Assembly (NCBI GenBank): GCA_000525025.1
Contig: JCKJ01000001.1
Coordinates: 1,488,001 to 1,552,000, forward strand
Origin: Methylophilaceae bacterium 11
Lineage (GTDB): Bacteria; Pseudomonadota; Gammaproteobacteria; Burkholderiales; Methylophilaceae
Direction: 5' to 3'
DNA length: 64,000 nt
Shown here: in pieces, positions 62,959 to 64,000 of the stretch
Layout: each line of letters starts with the position of its first letter
How positions within the stretch are numbered: the first letter of the stretch is position 1
Notes under the pieces: model-generated
The model's database searches: none
What the model was told of the DNA's origin: nothing
The model's input: only the letters and a program-made list of their open reading frames with translations
Translations under genes and position numbers: made by a program

Positions 62959-63984
62959 TTATTTAGGTCTAGCAGCGCCAATACCAAAACCGCCGTTGTT
63001 TTCTGTACAAATACGCTCTTCACGTTCTACGATTGGCTCTTTACCAGCGTGCGTGGCTAATCTAGCTTCAAAATGCCAACCATTTGGTTTGTCTTCATAG
63101 GTCCAAAGCCTTGCTGGAATCGTCACAGTAAATGGGCGTGTGTATACCGTTGGATCAGTAAACACCGCTTCATAGTTATAACGTTTACCATCATTGGAAA
63201 ATATATACTTTTCTTGAATCGTGCCGTTTTCGCTAATGAACTCTCCAGAGCGTCCAAACAAAGCTTTACCGTTGTGATTTTTAACATCCACCACCAAAGT
63301 ATTACCCTCCCAATGGCCACGTGAATCAGCATTCCATAACTTTATTTTTTCTGGCAAATGTGGCTTATTGTCCAAGTGAATAATACGTGTGCCATTATTG
63401 AAGAAAAACACCACATATCCCGGATACTGCGCGATCTCATAACCATGCCAATAAAAAGACTTGGGTACGCCACCAGGTGCGCAACGTGCTAAAGGTTCAA
63501 CGTATTTAGGTTCTGTTGGATTATGAAACCCCACTTGAAACTTCTTCACCTCTTCTAATGCCCATGGTTGAAAAGGTACTTGCCCATCGGCAGGATCACT
63601 CACGCGACTAGGTGCGCGATCTTCCCGCTTGCCTAACGGTGTGCGACGTGGCGCTGGATCATTTGGAATACCACCTTGTGGGTCCGTAAAGTTATTGTGA
63701 TTTGCAATAGTGTTTGACCAATGTCCACTAATATCTGGCTGACCATCCGCTAATTTCTTACCCGTCCATTTTCCTGAAGCAATCTTAGGAAAAGAGGTCT
63801 CATTCCTATAACTAGGGCCCTCTGCTGCTGCAGGCTGCGCTACTACAGCTTGCGGTTGCGGTTTTACTTCTTTCGTTTTAGCCTCATCCGCTGATATGGC
63901 CATCATGGGCGCAGTAGCAACAGCCAATATCAACAAATTTTTAATGCTAAGTTTTAGCTTATGATGACTTACATTATTTTTCAT
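62959..63984 (-). CDS. secreted protein of unknown function
   Basis: 341 residues from ATG 63984 (GAGG ribosome site upstream). Signal peptide to about residue 32 (AVATAPMMAISADEA), then an Ala/Pro/Gln-rich linker. The body has conserved-looking stretches GQPDISGHW, RCAPGGVPKSFYWHGYEI, GTRIIHLDNKPHLP, WNADSRGHWEGNTLVVDV, and a C-terminal ERICTENN. Related proteins of this HWEGNTLVVDV type are widespread in proteobacteria and acidobacteria and often lie beside TonB receptors, but I know no established function. It has no known catalytic motif that I recognise. The promoter is beyond the window. Confidence 0.82.
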   Translation of the reverse strand: MKNNVSHHKLKLSIKNLLILAVATAPMMAISADEAKTKEVKPQPQAVVAQPAAAEGPSYRNETSFPKIASGKWTGKKLADGQPDISGHWSNTIANHNNFTDPQGGIPNDPAPRRTPLGKREDRAPSRVSDPADGQVPFQPWALEEVKKFQVGFHNPTEPKYVEPLARCAPGGVPKSFYWHGYEIAQYPGYVVFFFNNGTRIIHLDNKPHLPEKIKLWNADSRGHWEGNTLVVDVKNHNGKALFGRSGEFISENGTIQEKYIFSNDGKRYNYEAVFTDPTVYTRPFTVTIPARLWTYEDKPNGWHFEARLATHAGKEPIVEREERICTENNGGFGIGAARPK

Positions 63985-64000
63985 ATTTCCTCTTATCGTA

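Overview
The window reads as chromosomal DNA of a methylotrophic betaproteobacterium, most likely a member of the Methylophilaceae (Methylotenera/Methylophilus type). The main evidence is a six-gene tetrahydromethanopterin (H4MPT) block on the minus strand (mptG, mtdB, orfY, mch, orf17, orf5). This set is typical of bacteria that oxidise formaldehyde through H4MPT. Base composition is moderate, most genes use ATG starts with GGAG/AAGG-type ribosome sites, and hairpin terminators are frequent. I saw no rRNA, tRNA, insertion sequence, CRISPR array or prophage.

Layout. 1-2.7 kb: a signalling cassette (OmpR-type regulator, LysM/FecR surface protein, start of a CHASE2 protein). 2.8-8.7 kb: the H4MPT block. 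8.9-12.1 kb: PEP synthase (ppsA) and its regulatory kinase/phosphorylase (ppsR). 12.1-18 kb: an exported glutathione peroxidase, three small genes, a lipoprotein-like esterase, a TauE/SafE permease and a chromate transporter. 18-27 kb: an NmrA-type reductase opposite a GlxA-type regulator, a polyphosphate kinase 2/PiT phosphate transporter pair, and a NemR-like TetR regulator between an MFS exporter and a DJ-1/DUF1330/DMT run. 27-30.7 kb: a TonB siderophore receptor with a PepSY membrane protein. 31.3-34.8 kb: PpiC isomerase, putative methyltransferase lipoprotein, VOC protein and O-acetylhomoserine sulfhydrylase. 34.9-49 kb: a minus-strand set of periplasmic redox and outer-membrane genes (lipoprotein cytochrome c with two related membrane proteins; rhodanese-like/SMP-30 fusion with a Tat dienelactone hydrolase; TonB receptor with an RcnR-like sensor; GlcG-DsbD-redoxin; a 934-residue TonB receptor). 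49.3-59.6 kb, plus strand: cytochrome b561, cytochrome c' and a complete MdtABC-like RND pump with a NodT outer-membrane channel. 59.8-64 kb: a second large TonB receptor and a secreted protein of unknown function.

The most interesting signal is regulatory. Seven upstream regions between 30 and 63 kb carry a 15-base element TGGNAYR-N4-YTGC, the form of a sigma-54 (RpoN) -24/-12 promoter. Each lies 40-160 bp before a gene: all four TonB receptors, the membrane-protein/cytochrome operon, the SMP-30/dienelactone hydrolase operon and cytochrome b561. An eighth, even closer on the -24 side, precedes a 57-residue acidic protein at 13.6 kb. Two of the TonB leaders share an identical 19-base dyad at the same distance from the promoter, and several of the regions contain TTGCT/AGCAA or CTGTTG/AACAG dyads that could be activator sites. 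I infer a co-regulated uptake and periplasmic oxidation module whose substrate is unknown. A second orphan signal is a strong minus-strand terminator at 14.44 kb with no gene upstream of it, a candidate small RNA. All functions are assigned by reading sequence only; no database search was run.
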